Shown piece after piece: positions 8,077 to 18,002 of a stretch of 64,000 bases of DNA. The number at the start of each line of letters is the position of its first letter. Position 1 is the first letter of the stretch. This DNA comes from Flavobacterium lutivivi (lineage in GTDB: Bacteria; Bacteroidota; Bacteroidia; Flavobacteriales; Flavobacteriaceae): the NCBI RefSeq assembly GCF_014642275.1, contig NZ_BMIM01000005.1, positions 124,001 to 188,000 on the forward strand, given 5' to 3'. The notes beneath the pieces are model-generated. The model saw nothing but the letters and a program-made list of their open reading frames with translations, was not told the origin of the DNA and did no database searches. The translations under genes and the position numbers were made by a program.

Positions 8077-8775
8077 ATTTATAATATTATTGAATACTGA
8101 GAGTAATACATAAAATAAAATTATCAAAGGAACAGCTACAATTTGAAGAAAAATCAACATCAAAACCGAAACTGCTAAAAAGAAAATCTGCAATCTATAT
8201 TTAGCAAAACTGAAGTTCTTAATTTTTAAAGAGAATAGCGGAATTTCTGCATTCATTACGTAAGCGCTTAAAAAAGTTATTACAATCAAAAACCATCTAT
8301 TATATGAGAACCCTAAGTCAATTTCAGTATGAAAATAATCTGCTACTAACGGCAAACTCGTAATAAGCAAAGTATTTGCAGGAGTTGGCAAACCTATAAA
8401 ACTATCAGACTGACGTGTATCAATATTAAAATTTGCTAGGCGATAACATGCACCAAGTGTAATAACAAACCCTACAAACGGTAAATAACTATTCTCACCA
8501 AAAACATATGGATTGGAAAACAACTTATACATCACATAACCCGGAACAACACCACTAGTTACCATATCGGCTAAAGAATCCAATTGAACACCTAATGGTC
8601 CAGCAACATTAAATTTTCTTGCAAAAAATCCATCAAAAAAATCAAAGAAAATACCCAAACAAACAAAATAAAAAGCTAAATCAAATTTTAAATCTGCAAC
8701 CATTACTAATGCCACGCAACCACAAAACAAATTAAGCATGGTAAATAGGTTGGGAATTTGTGCTTTTATATTCAT
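8059..8775 (-). CDS. pssA: CDP-diacylglycerol-serine O-phosphatidyltransferase
   Basis: 238 residues, several membrane helices. It transfers phosphatidyl from CDP-diacylglycerol to L-serine, making phosphatidylserine, the precursor of phosphatidylethanolamine. The full CDP-alcohol phosphotransferase motif DGxxARx8GxxxDxxxD is present near residues 48-70 (DGFFARKFNVAGPLGVQLDS, then LAD). The gene is a single unit with its own -7 box and converges on lptB. Confidence 0.93.
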   Translation of the reverse strand: MNIKAQIPNLFTMLNLFCGCVALVMVADLKFDLAFYFVCLGIFFDFFDGFFARKFNVAGPLGVQLDSLADMVTSGVVPGYVMYKLFSNPYVFGENSYLPFVGFVITLGACYRLANFNIDTRQSDSFIGLPTPANTLLITSLPLVADYFHTEIDLGFSYNRWFLIVITFLSAYVMNAEIPLFSLKIKNFSFAKYRLQIFFLAVSVLMLIFLQIVAVPLIILFYVLLSVFNNIINKKASV

Positions 8776-8803
8776 TGGAAATTACTTTTTTCTTGATTGT
8801 ATG

Positions 8804-8811
8804 CAAATTTA
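8804..8811 (-). promoter_or_regulatory. -7 promoter box for pssA
   Basis: The minus strand reads TAAATTTG, matching TAnnTTTG, 28 bases before the pssA start at 8775. Confidence 0.5.
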
Positions 8812-8883
8812 ATACAATATGTTAGAGATTTCTACGTTTTATATTAGAGTTTTTTATATGATATTTGTAAAAATAAAATTGCT

Positions 8884-9951
8884 TTGAAGAAATTATTGTT
8901 TTTTTGTTTGACTGCGCTGTACACAGTTGCTAATGCACAATCAGTGAGAAAATATTCTAACGAGTTTATGAATATTGGAGTTGATGCTGCTGCACTTGGT
9001 ATGTCTAATGCTGTTGTTGCCTCAACCAGCGATGTAAATGCAGGTTATTGGAATCCTGCTGGATTAATAAGACTTGAAGACGATCAAGTTTCACTGATGC
9101 ATGCAAGTTATTTTGCCAATATTGCCCAATATGACTATGCAGCTTACGCCAAAAAGATTGATGATAGAAGTGCTTGGGGAATTTCATTAATTCGCTTTGG
9201 AGTTGATGATATTTTAAACACCACACAACTCATAGACAGTCAAGGAAATATTGACTACAACCGAATAAGTTTGTTTTCGACAGCAGACTATGGTTTGACT
9301 TTTTCATATGCAAGAAAATCAACTTTGAAAGAAATTCAATATGGTGTAAATGCAAAAGTAATTAGACGTATTATTGGAGATTTTGCAAATTCTTGGGGAT
9401 TTGGTATTGATGCTGGAATTCAATATCAAAAAAATGATTGGCAGTTTGGTGCAATGGTTCGCGATATCACAACTACCTACAATGTTTGGGCAATTGATGA
9501 AGACAAATACAATGAAATAAAAGATGCTGTAGCTGGACAAAATCAAGAAATGCCCGAAAGCACCGAAATAACTTTACCAAAAGCACAACTTGGTATTGCC
9601 AAAAAATTTGAATTTCATTATGATTATACACTACTTGCCGCATTGAACCTGAACATGCAGTTTGCTCGAACCAATGATATTTTTGCTTCAGATGCCGTTA
9701 GTATTGATCCTGCTTTGGGATTTGAGTTTGGTTATACTGACTTGGTGTTCCTCAGAGCTGGCGTTGGAAACTTTCAAAATGTAATGCAGATTGACGGTTC
9801 AAAAAAAGTTAATTTTCAACCAAACATTGGACTTGGATTCAAATATAAAGGAATTCAAATAGATTATGCGTTGACAGACCTTGGAGATCAAAGTGCAGCA
9901 TTATACTCAAACATTTTTTCAGTTAAAGTGGATTTTAGTGTTTTTAGATAA
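8884..9951 (+). CDS. PorV/PorQ-family outer-membrane protein (type IX secretion)
   Basis: 355 residues from a TTG start; no ATG fits the signal peptide (KKLLFFCLTALYTVANAQ). The mature N-terminus SVRKYSNEFMNIGVDAAALG, then MSNAVVASTSDVNAGYWNPAGL, is the PorV/PorQ (FadL-like barrel) signature. The C-terminus alternates hydrophobic residues and ends in an aromatic pattern (FSVKVDFSVFR) typical of a beta-barrel. It best fits the PorV2 group annotated as a putative type IX sorting component, distinct from PorV itself. The DUF4105 gene follows after 5 bases, so they are probably co-transcribed. Confidence 0.85.
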   Translation: MKKLLFFCLTALYTVANAQSVRKYSNEFMNIGVDAAALGMSNAVVASTSDVNAGYWNPAGLIRLEDDQVSLMHASYFANIAQYDYAAYAKKIDDRSAWGISLIRFGVDDILNTTQLIDSQGNIDYNRISLFSTADYGLTFSYARKSTLKEIQYGVNAKVIRRIIGDFANSWGFGIDAGIQYQKNDWQFGAMVRDITTTYNVWAIDEDKYNEIKDAVAGQNQEMPESTEITLPKAQLGIAKKFEFHYDYTLLAALNLNMQFARTNDIFASDAVSIDPALGFEFGYTDLVFLRAGVGNFQNVMQIDGSKKVNFQPNIGLGFKYKGIQIDYALTDLGDQSAALYSNIFSVKVDFSVFR

Positions 9952-9956
9952 TTGAT

Positions 9957-11114
9957 ATGATTAAAAAAATAATTTTTGTTTTAATAATTTTTATTTCAAT
10001 AGCTGCCTCTTCACAAGCACCAAAATTATCTAATGACGCTACCATCACTGTTTTTACTTGTGGTCGTGGCGAAGAACTTTATTCTACATTTGGTCACACT
10101 GCTTTACGTGTAAAAGATGATGCTAATCAGCTAGATGTTGTCTTTAATTATGGAACATTCGATTTCAGAACTGAAAATTTCTATTTAAAATTTGTAAAAG
10201 GTGATTTGCAATATTTCCTGAGTGTTAGCTCCTATGAAGATTTTATCATACAATATCAAATAGAAAAAAGAGAAGTTATTGAGCAAACTCTAAACTTAAC
10301 AATGCAACAAAAACAAAAAATATTTGATGCATTAAACAATAACATTTTTTCTACTGATAAATATTACACCTATAAGTTTATTGATAGAAACTGCACTACA
10401 ATGGTTGTTGACAAAATCAATGAGATATTATCAGGAGAAAAAATTACAAAAATTGATGACAAATCAATTTCCTACAGAAGCTTACTTTATCCTTACTTTG
10501 AAAATTATTTTTGGTACAAACTTGGAATAAATATCATTTTTGGAGCAAAAACTGATGAAAAAGCAGAGAAATTATTTCTACCAGTTGAATTAATGAATAG
10601 TTTAAATGTCATTCAACATGATAATCATAAATTAGTTCTGTCAACAAAAAAACTGGTTAATGGTGAAACTAAAAATGTTGAATTTTCATTTTTTAATAGT
10701 ATCTATTTTGTGATTTTTTTATTGCTTTTAATAGTAGCAACAAATAAAAATTGGGTGTATAAGAGTTTTCTTTTTCTATGTGGTTTACTAGGGTTATTTT
10801 TATGTTTGGTTGGTTTATACTCTGAACATCAAGAAGTGCTGTGGAATTACAATGCTCTATTATTCAATCCATTGTTTTTATTATTACCATTTGTTGGAAA
10901 TAAACTATCCAAAAGATTGATTTTTATCTTGCTAGCGATGATTTTTATATACAGCTTGTTCATGTTCAACAAACCTCATTTAGTGGTTATGTTGCCTTTT
11001 ATAATTGTAATAATTTTTATGCTAATGAAACTTAATGGCAGAAATCCATTAAAATTATTGACCTCTGTAGAAAAGAATAGTACTCAAGGTCTTGAAAATA
11101 ATATTGAAATCTAG
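9957..11114 (+). CDS. DUF4105 domain protein with C-terminal membrane helices
   Basis: 385 residues. A signal peptide (IIFVLIIFISIAASSQA) is followed by a DUF4105 domain at about 25-190: TCGRGEELYSTFGHTALRVK and FIDRNCTTMVVDKI carry the conserved His and Cys, which suggest a papain-like fold. Four or five membrane helices occupy roughly 240-360. The role is unknown; an envelope hydrolase or transacylase is an inference. Its last 60 bases are also coding, on the other strand, for the end of the glycosylphosphotransferase. Confidence 0.85.
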   Translation: MIKKIIFVLIIFISIAASSQAPKLSNDATITVFTCGRGEELYSTFGHTALRVKDDANQLDVVFNYGTFDFRTENFYLKFVKGDLQYFLSVSSYEDFIIQYQIEKREVIEQTLNLTMQQKQKIFDALNNNIFSTDKYYTYKFIDRNCTTMVVDKINEILSGEKITKIDDKSISYRSLLYPYFENYFWYKLGINIIFGAKTDEKAEKLFLPVELMNSLNVIQHDNHKLVLSTKKLVNGETKNVEFSFFNSIYFVIFLLLLIVATNKNWVYKSFLFLCGLLGLFLCLVGLYSEHQEVLWNYNALLFNPLFLLLPFVGNKLSKRLIFILLAMIFIYSLFMFNKPHLVVMLPFIIVIIFMLMKLNGRNPLKLLTSVEKNSTQGLENNIEI

Positions 11115-12446
11115 GAATAGACTTCTGTGTTTAATATAGTATAAATCATATTGTAGCTTTATTAGACTATCCTCGATAGTTTCTCCATAGGAATAATTTA
11201 CTTGTGCCCAACCTGTTAATCCTGGTTTTATCACATGTCGCGTTTCATAGAAAGGCATAACTTCGGCAATTTCTTTTACAAATATTGGTCTTTCAGGTCT
11301 AGGACCAATTACGGCCATGTCGCCTTTTAAAATATTGATAAACTGAGGAAACTCATCTATTCTCGATTTTCTTAATATTTTCCCGAATGGTGTTATTCGC
11401 GTATCATTTGATGTTGCAAAAACTGCCCCATCTTTTTCTGCATTTTTTACCATGGTTCTAAATTTCATGATATTAAATACCTCACCATTTTTGCCAACTC
11501 TTTCCTGAGTATAGAACAGTTTACCTCTATTTCCAAAAAAATTTCCAATTAAAATAAGAGGTAATAATAATATGCCAACAGACAATCCGATGATAGAAAT
11601 CATAATTTCTAATATCCTAACTACTAAAAGATACAAATGGTTTTGGTTACTTCTACTAAATGGAAAATATCTGTAAAAATCACGAGATACATATTGCACT
11701 GGAATTCTGTGAGTTATAGCTTCATAAACTTGGGTATATTCGCGGATAATATAACCTTTTTCCAAAAGCGTAATCAATTGATTATAGAGATTTACCGTTA
11801 TTCCATCCGTTTTTTGTGAAGCTACAACAATTTCGGAAATTGAGTTTTGACGAACAAATTTTGCTAAATTTTCAATTGAAATTGATTTTATTTTTAGCTT
11901 CTCACTATTTGACGAAGCACTATCCGAATTAACAAAACCTAAAACTCTATAATGAGGATCAACAGATGTTAATCCTTCTACTAATTCTTTTGCTTGGTCT
12001 TGGTCACAAACCAAAATCACTTTTTTAACAAATCTATTGGATGCAAAAAAGCGAACATAAATCATCCTCCAAATAAAAAGTGCGCCAAAAACAGAGAAAA
12101 AGAAGATTAAAATCTCAAGTCTTTTCGATGGTAAAAAAGGAGTATAAATAGGTGTTAATAGATATACAAGTACTGTTGTAGAAGAAGTTAAAATTATACT
12201 TTTGATAATTTGATACTGATTACTAGCAACTTGCAAATTATACATTTCAAAAACAGAACCTATAATCAGGATATAAACAGCTAGAACTATAATCCAATAA
12301 AAATTTGTTGTTGAAATATTCAAATAATTAAAATTGAAAATATCTTCAACAAGATATAATGACACAAAAACAGACATAACATCAAATATCCTGAGAAGAA
12401 TTTTTCTTTCAGATACTTCAAAATGAATGTCTTTATTGTTTTTCAT
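11055..12446 (-). CDS. Polyprenyl glycosylphosphotransferase (WbaP/WcaJ type)
   Basis: 463 residues. It is an initiating enzyme that puts a sugar 1-phosphate on undecaprenyl phosphate. Four N-terminal helices (about 15-120), a central Rossmann-like domain, another helix (about 270-292) and a C-terminal sugar-transferase domain give the long WbaP/WcaJ architecture. The catalytic region has FNIMKFRTM, SRIDEFPQFINILKGDM (Asp-Glu pair), GPRPERPIF and KPGLTGWAQVNYSYGE. This last gene of locus B is one of two initiating transferases in the window; the sugar is not predictable. Its 3' end overlaps the convergent DUF4105 gene by 60 bases. Confidence 0.92.
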   Translation of the reverse strand: MKNNKDIHFEVSERKILLRIFDVMSVFVSLYLVEDIFNFNYLNISTTNFYWIIVLAVYILIIGSVFEMYNLQVASNQYQIIKSIILTSSTTVLVYLLTPIYTPFLPSKRLEILIFFFSVFGALFIWRMIYVRFFASNRFVKKVILVCDQDQAKELVEGLTSVDPHYRVLGFVNSDSASSNSEKLKIKSISIENLAKFVRQNSISEIVVASQKTDGITVNLYNQLITLLEKGYIIREYTQVYEAITHRIPVQYVSRDFYRYFPFSRSNQNHLYLLVVRILEIMISIIGLSVGILLLPLILIGNFFGNRGKLFYTQERVGKNGEVFNIMKFRTMVKNAEKDGAVFATSNDTRITPFGKILRKSRIDEFPQFINILKGDMAVIGPRPERPIFVKEIAEVMPFYETRHVIKPGLTGWAQVNYSYGETIEDSLIKLQYDLYYIKHRSLFLDFNIIFKTLSTILFYRGQ

Positions 12447-12469
12447 TTTTACTTTTTAAAAGCCGCAAG

Positions 12470-13498
12470 TTAAAAATTATGTTGTTCATTTAAAAGCTTA
12501 AACCATAAGAATTTTACTTTATCCCAATCAAAATCTGAAACGAAATTTCTTGCAGAAATTGTAACATCATTTATCCTTGAAGAATTTTCTATAATAGTAA
12601 CTATTTGTTTAACCATCCCATCTACATCAGAGTCTTCTACTAAAAATCCATTTTCATCATGAGATATTAAATATGGAATTCCCCCAACATTGGTTGAAAT
12701 CACTGGTAATCCTAGTGCCATTGCTTCTATAACACTTATTGGGGTATTATCATAATGAGTTGTATTAATAAAAATATTCGATTTTTTTGACAAGTCAATC
12801 CACTCTTTCTTGGTTAGCTTACCCGTGAATTCAACATTTAATTTATTTTTTTCAGAATATAAAATGGCTTCTTCGTTACTTTCATCTTTTCTGGGACCAA
12901 CCATTGTTAAAGTGGCATTAGGGTATTTTTGCTTTACTTTTTCAAACACTTTTAGAGCCATCAGCGGATTGTATATTTTTGAAAATGAACGAACCCATAA
13001 TAACCTTGGAAAATCATATTCCCTTTTTTCAAATGGGTAATTAGCCAATTCTATTGTATTGGGAATATATATTAATTTTTCAAAACCTTTTTTTTTGAAA
13101 TTATCATACAAATATTTTGATGGGGCAATATTTATGTAGGCATTATTGAAAACTAATTTACTCAAGAATTCACTTTTTTCTAGTCGATAAGGCAAATTTC
13201 CTCCATGAAGTTTCGGTATATACTTTACTTTTAACAGCCTACAAGTCTGGGATATTATAAGTGCATACCAAAAATTTATTGTACTGTAAGTATCTATTAA
13301 AACAAAATCAACTTTTCTTGAATACTTGATAGTTTTAAAAAACATATCTAGCATTCTAATGATTTTATTTTTTTTCGAAGAAGCATAATAAATAACAACT
13401 CCTTCAGACTCGAGGAAACCACCCAATGTTTCAATAGATGTAACCGTGTTTCCTTTCCCTGAAAGTTTATTTCCTATGTATAACAGTTTCTTCGTCAC
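12470..13498 (-). CDS. Glycosyltransferase family 4
   Basis: 342 residues, GT-B fold. The C-terminal nucleotide-sugar half carries NTPISVIEAMALGLPVISTN and GGIPYLISHDENGFLVEDSD, the GT4 E-x7-E region, near 255-295. The N-terminal half begins KKLLYIGNKLSGKGNTVTS. It retains the sugar from a nucleotide donor with an unknown acceptor. Its start overlaps the O-antigen ligase-like gene by 32 bases, so the two are translationally linked. Confidence 0.88.
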   Translation of the reverse strand: MTKKLLYIGNKLSGKGNTVTSIETLGGFLESEGVVIYYASSKKNKIIRMLDMFFKTIKYSRKVDFVLIDTYSTINFWYALIISQTCRLLKVKYIPKLHGGNLPYRLEKSEFLSKLVFNNAYINIAPSKYLYDNFKKKGFEKLIYIPNTIELANYPFEKREYDFPRLLWVRSFSKIYNPLMALKVFEKVKQKYPNATLTMVGPRKDESNEEAILYSEKNKLNVEFTGKLTKKEWIDLSKKSNIFINTTHYDNTPISVIEAMALGLPVISTNVGGIPYLISHDENGFLVEDSDVDGMVKQIVTIIENSSRINDVTISARNFVSDFDWDKVKFLWFKLLNEQHNF

Positions 13499-14813
13499 TT
13501 ATATAAACTTTTAGTAAAGATAATGAATAAACAAATGCAGGTGCTGCTAATCTCATCGCAGCATGATTAATTGTTAACAGCCAAAAAAGAACAAAACAAA
13601 AAACATAAATATTTTCTTTGTTCCCAAGATACAAAATTAATGGGGTTAAAAAAACAATCAACAATGCCATAATTCCGCAAGCTCCGTGTTCTGCCATTGT
13701 TCTAGAAATTTCATTATGGGAAACAATCACCTGTCCTAGCCTTTCTTCTCGTAATTCAGTTCCTTTTGCAACCCCAATTCCGAAAACTGGATTGTCTAAA
13801 AATGCATCCATCTCCATACTGAAAATCTCTTCTCTTCCAGTAAACTGATCCTCTTTGGTTCTTCCGGCGGCATCTTGGTTAGCGTATCTTTTATCAATAA
13901 GTCCTTCCGTTTTTGTTGATGTATAACCCCAGATAAGAAAACTTATAAAAACAGAAAAAAGAATGTAATTGAATAATCTTAATTTCCCGCTTTTTTTCAC
14001 ATGCATAAAAACGTAAATCACCAAGATGATTATCATCAGTATACCTGTTATAAATCCACCTCTCGAAAAAGTTAGCAAAGCTCTGTAGAACAACAAAAAG
14101 AACAATCCTAGGTTGACTAAAAATAAAATCTTATTTCTAGAAAGGAGAAACATTCTTGAAAAAAAAATAAACATCCCTAAACCAAGTATTGTTGAAACTT
14201 GATTTGGCCCAAAACCACCAGAAGTCTGATAATTTGAGCCAGTACCTGTCAAGATTTCTTTTAAATCTGGTGTATATAGTATTAAATAAGCCAATGTTGA
14301 CAAAATAGGCAATGCCATGAACAGAAGAACATTATTCATTTGCTCAAAAGTAATTCTTCTAAAATAACAATATATAGCAGAAATACCCAAACAGACTGGA
14401 CCTGAAATATTAAAAGCAATGGCTTTCCTTATTTCACTATTGTGATTTAATGTCTCTGATGCTACCAATATACCAGGAATCAACAATGCTAAATAGATCC
14501 AAAAAGGTAGTGCATTTTTTGAAAATCCGCTATAATACATTCCTACCAACATCAGAATCATTACTACATATTTTCCGAATTCGTAAAGTATTATTCCACC
14601 TGTAATTCGTAATAAAATTTCGAGACCAACAATGTAACCAGCAACAATTAATACTTCATTGTTACTATTACCTTTCTTTACAACATATACTAATCCAACT
14701 AAAACTACTAAAAACCCAAGCACCTTTGATAATGGTTCTATATAATAGCAAGCTACTCCCAATAGAAAATGGAAGGCAATAAGTAATAAATAATCTCTAA
14801 TTTTTAATTTCAT
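13467..14813 (-). CDS. O-antigen ligase/polymerase (WaaL/Wzy-like) membrane protein
   Basis: 448 residues from the ATG at 14813 (MKLKIRDYLLLIAF), which overlaps the previous stop by bases of ATGTAA; an in-frame TTG at 14831 is less likely. About 11-12 membrane helices. A large loop near 320-380 contains GREEIFSMEMDAFLDNPVFG, then IGVAKGTEL and VSHNEISRTMAEHG; the NPVFGIG plus H-N-x-x-S pattern is the Wzy_C (PF04932) signature. Members either ligate lipid-linked glycan to lipid A-core or protein, or polymerise repeats. Which applies here cannot be told from sequence. Confidence 0.88.
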   Translation of the reverse strand: MKLKIRDYLLLIAFHFLLGVACYYIEPLSKVLGFLVVLVGLVYVVKKGNSNNEVLIVAGYIVGLEILLRITGGIILYEFGKYVVMILMLVGMYYSGFSKNALPFWIYLALLIPGILVASETLNHNSEIRKAIAFNISGPVCLGISAIYCYFRRITFEQMNNVLLFMALPILSTLAYLILYTPDLKEILTGTGSNYQTSGGFGPNQVSTILGLGMFIFFSRMFLLSRNKILFLVNLGLFFLLFYRALLTFSRGGFITGILMIIILVIYVFMHVKKSGKLRLFNYILFSVFISFLIWGYTSTKTEGLIDKRYANQDAAGRTKEDQFTGREEIFSMEMDAFLDNPVFGIGVAKGTELREERLGQVIVSHNEISRTMAEHGACGIMALLIVFLTPLILYLGNKENIYVFCFVLFWLLTINHAAMRLAAPAFVYSLSLLKVYISDEETVIHRK

Positions 14814-15886
14814 TACAGAGATTTTACCCAATTAACATATTTATTCAAAACGGCTTCTTCTGAATTGTTTTCTAAAATTGTTTTAAATAAATTTTCAGAA
14901 ATTTCATTTCTAAATGCTTCATTTTCAATAACTCTAACTAATGCTTTATAAAACAAATCTGCATTTCCTCTTGGAACAACAAGTCCATTGAACTCATTTT
15001 TTAGTATCAAAGGGATTTCTCCAACATCAGTAGAAATGGTTGGTTTTTTTAATAACCCATATTCTAGTAACGCAACTGGTAATCCTTCAGAATCAGATGT
15101 TAATATAGTAATATCTGCCTGATTGATAATGTTTACTGTATCATTTTTGGAACCATAAACATACACTTCGTTTGAAAGTCTTTTTTCTTCGATAAACCCT
15201 CTCACTTTTTGCGAATATTCGTCCTCGAAATCCTTCCCTATTAAGTGGAAACTCCACTCTGGATGAGTTTGTTTTAGCTTTTCTGCCACTTCTAGCAATA
15301 AAAAATGATTTTTTTGCATTCGCAAATTAGCTAGACATAGTATTCGCTTACCTTCAGTTCCTTTTAAATTAGTTTCCTTCTTATGATTGTCTTCTACCGA
15401 AGTAAAATTTGGTAAATAAATTACATTATTACAATTTAATTCTTTTTCTGCCCAATTTTTTAATTGATAATTGACCGCAATAATTCCTTTGAATGAGTAA
15501 GAAAACAGTTTTAAGACGAACCATTTATTTGTGCTCAAAAATTCACTCAATCCATTATGATCATGCCAAATTATTTTAACTTTTGGCAAAGTCATCTTGA
15601 GTAAAACAGCTGTAAAATAAGAACTACTATGTGGTTGAAGATATTGAACCTTATTTTGTACACAGAATTTTCTAAGTTTAAAAATGGCTTGAAAATCTAT
15701 TTTCTTTTTCCTATTTAAGGTTAGATAACTAACCTTTTTATTGAGTTGATTTTTCAACTGCCCTTCTTTCCTTGTCGTAACCAAGCCACTAAATTCTATT
15801 TTTTGAGAAAGTGCATTTGCATAGTTGACCGCCATTTTTTCAGCACCGCCAATATCAAGAGAGTCAATTATTTGTAAAATTCTCAT
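14813..15886 (-). CDS. Glycosyltransferase family 4
   Basis: 357 residues, GT-B fold. The start MRILQIIDSLDIGGAEKMAV is the classic GT4 N-terminal Gly-rich loop, and LTSDSEGLPVALLEYGLLKK near 270 is the donor-binding E-x7-E. A helix with HSSSYFTAVLLKM and a WHDHNG motif sits in the acceptor half. It overlaps the neighbour upstream by four bases (ATGA), so it is in the locus B operon. Donor and acceptor are unknown. Confidence 0.9.
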   Translation of the reverse strand: MRILQIIDSLDIGGAEKMAVNYANALSQKIEFSGLVTTRKEGQLKNQLNKKVSYLTLNRKKKIDFQAIFKLRKFCVQNKVQYLQPHSSSYFTAVLLKMTLPKVKIIWHDHNGLSEFLSTNKWFVLKLFSYSFKGIIAVNYQLKNWAEKELNCNNVIYLPNFTSVEDNHKKETNLKGTEGKRILCLANLRMQKNHFLLLEVAEKLKQTHPEWSFHLIGKDFEDEYSQKVRGFIEEKRLSNEVYVYGSKNDTVNIINQADITILTSDSEGLPVALLEYGLLKKPTISTDVGEIPLILKNEFNGLVVPRGNADLFYKALVRVIENEAFRNEISENLFKTILENNSEEAVLNKYVNWVKSL

Positions 15887-17001
15887 TTATTCAAAAGTTT
15901 CTTTATTTCGTTTTCAAAACTATCTAGTGTATATTTTCTAGACCATTCAACAGCATTAGCAACCTTCCTTTTATATTCATCAAAATCTAATAAAAGAGTG
16001 TTTATTTTTATTACATCTTTCTCTAAATCCAATTCGAGTAGCAATCCTCTTTCTTCATTTGCTAACATATTTGGCACACAAGAAACTCTTGTTGCTATTG
16101 GTAAACAACCCCAAAACATACCTTCAGCGACTACTTTTGGCCAACCTTCACTCAATGAAGGTAAAATTACAAAATGATTTTTTTGATATTCTTTTTTAAT
16201 TTCCTCCTGAGGTTTATTTCCAATAAAAAAAACATTGCTAGTAAGTTTTTTTTCTTCAATATAGTCTAATACATTTTGCTTCTCTAATCCATTTCCAAAA
16301 ATAGACAAACTAATTTTAGAATTAAACTTTATTAATTGTTCAATCATTTTCACTGCATACAATGGCTGTTTGCCATTGGACAATGTTCCAACAAACATAA
16401 AACGAATTTCGTTTTCAAAACTCCTTTCAACAATAGGCTCTTTTTCACTTTCAGAATAACTAGCTGTAAAAAATGGTTTTATATTTTTTGATGTGTTCTC
16501 CCATTCCCCATAAACTAACACTTTCATATTACGTGTCAAAAAAGTATTGTTTAATATCCACTTTTGAATTTTATAACTAAATGGTTGCTTAGCATTCATG
16601 TCCCAATTCCCTGCATACTTAGCTGTTTTGGGTTTAGAAGGGAAAAGAATCTGAATCAAACAACCTATTAAACCCATATTGCCTGGACATCTTAAGTGAA
16701 TGTGATCAGCATTTTTCATTGCCATAAAAATTTTAATTGAAATTTTTGGCAAATTAATTAACGCCTTGATACTTGATTTTACAGACAGAACATTAAATCC
16801 CTCTACCTTAACAAAACTAATATTGTCATGTAAGTAGTCTATCTCAATATCAGTTTTTTTTTTCAAATTCAGTGGGGCAACTATTGTTACTCTATCAGTA
16901 TGCTTAAACCAAATATTCATTTCCCAAACATAAGGAGCATATGCAAAAAAACTTAATTCATTTTTGCCGTGAGGAACATGAGTAACAATACAAAATGTCA
17001 T
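15883..17001 (-). CDS. Glycosyltransferase family 4
   Basis: 372 residues. The N-terminus MTFCIVTHVPHGKNELSFFA lacks the usual GGxE loop, but the C-terminal half has FMFVGTLSNGKQPLYAVKMI, VILPSLSEGWPKVVAEGMFW and CLPIATRVSCVPNML, a good GT4 donor domain. The variable N-terminal half (HLRCPGNMGLIG) may reflect a specialised acceptor. Overlaps of four bases with both neighbours place it firmly in the operon. Confidence 0.85.
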   Translation of the reverse strand: MTFCIVTHVPHGKNELSFFAYAPYVWEMNIWFKHTDRVTIVAPLNLKKKTDIEIDYLHDNISFVKVEGFNVLSVKSSIKALINLPKISIKIFMAMKNADHIHLRCPGNMGLIGCLIQILFPSKPKTAKYAGNWDMNAKQPFSYKIQKWILNNTFLTRNMKVLVYGEWENTSKNIKPFFTASYSESEKEPIVERSFENEIRFMFVGTLSNGKQPLYAVKMIEQLIKFNSKISLSIFGNGLEKQNVLDYIEEKKLTSNVFFIGNKPQEEIKKEYQKNHFVILPSLSEGWPKVVAEGMFWGCLPIATRVSCVPNMLANEERGLLLELDLEKDVIKINTLLLDFDEYKRKVANAVEWSRKYTLDSFENEIKKLLNK

Positions 17002-18002
17002 TTATTTTTGAGTTTTGGTTTATTAAAAAACAAACTAATCCATCCTGAAAATCTTCCTAAAAATTCTGTAGCGGCTTCTTGTCTTTTATTGGTTGTAAAT
17101 ATATTGCTAAATCTAATAAATGTCAATAATAAAACTATAGCATTCCATTTTATTCTATCCTTAAATGATGGATTTGGATATTTTACTCGCCAAACAAACC
17201 ATCCATTCCTAACCACCATTTTACCATACAAAAATTTATTTGGTCTTCCAGAAGCATCATGAAAATGTCCTAATTGGGCATTTGTATTTACATATAGCTT
17301 CCCTATTTTTGATAATCGCAGGGTAAAATCTGCATCTTCATACAAACCATATCCTTCAAAATAAGTTGAGAAACGCATAGTTTCAAAGACTTTTTTTCTA
17401 AAAGAAGAAACTCCACCCATTAATTGTTCTACTTCATAAATTTTTCCTGATGGAGGCAAAAAACCTATGCTCCTACCGTTTGAAAACTCTGGTAGAAAAC
17501 CTGGTTTTACGTCACTATCTAATCCTAATTTTTTCCTTAATACAAATCTACTTCCTTCTTTTTTCTTATATCCATCGTAGAAAAATTCAGTTATTTTGGG
17601 TTGATAATTTTCTGAAACTTTTTCCCAAACGTCTTCATTATTGATATAACCTCCAACACCCAAAGCTTCAGGATGAAGAGAATATGTCTTGATTATTTCT
17701 TCAAAATAGTTTTGCTCCAAGATTGTATCATCATCAAGAAAACAAATCACTTCAGAATCTGGCGAAGTTCTATTGATACCATAATTCCGTTGTTTGGTTA
17801 ATCCTCTTTCATTATCAGGAACTTTATGGTAAATTAGGTTCTGAAAAATGTTCTGTGACAACATTAATTTTGTTTCATCATTTGTAGAACCATCAATGAT
17901 AAGGATTTCATCTGGATAAAGCGATTGCTTCTTTACTGAATTGAGTAAATCCAATAAAGGTTTTGGTCGCATATAGGTGCAGATGATGAGTGTAAAATTC
18001 AT
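16998..18002 (-). CDS. Glycosyltransferase family 2
   Basis: 334 residues, GT-A fold. MNFTLIICTYMRPKPLLDLL, ILIIDGSTNDE and CFLDDDTILEQNYFEE (metal-binding DDD near 90) are GT2 motifs; GGVSSFRKKVFETM and FEGYGLYEDADFTLRLSK mark the acceptor site with its ED catalytic pair. No membrane helix is evident, so it is likely a cytoplasmic or peripheral enzyme of locus B. It abuts the next GT2 gene without a gap. Confidence 0.9.
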   Translation of the reverse strand: MNFTLIICTYMRPKPLLDLLNSVKKQSLYPDEILIIDGSTNDETKLMLSQNIFQNLIYHKVPDNERGLTKQRNYGINRTSPDSEVICFLDDDTILEQNYFEEIIKTYSLHPEALGVGGYINNEDVWEKVSENYQPKITEFFYDGYKKKEGSRFVLRKKLGLDSDVKPGFLPEFSNGRSIGFLPPSGKIYEVEQLMGGVSSFRKKVFETMRFSTYFEGYGLYEDADFTLRLSKIGKLYVNTNAQLGHFHDASGRPNKFLYGKMVVRNGWFVWRVKYPNPSFKDRIKWNAIVLLLTFIRFSNIFTTNKRQEAATEFLGRFSGWISLFFNKPKLKNK

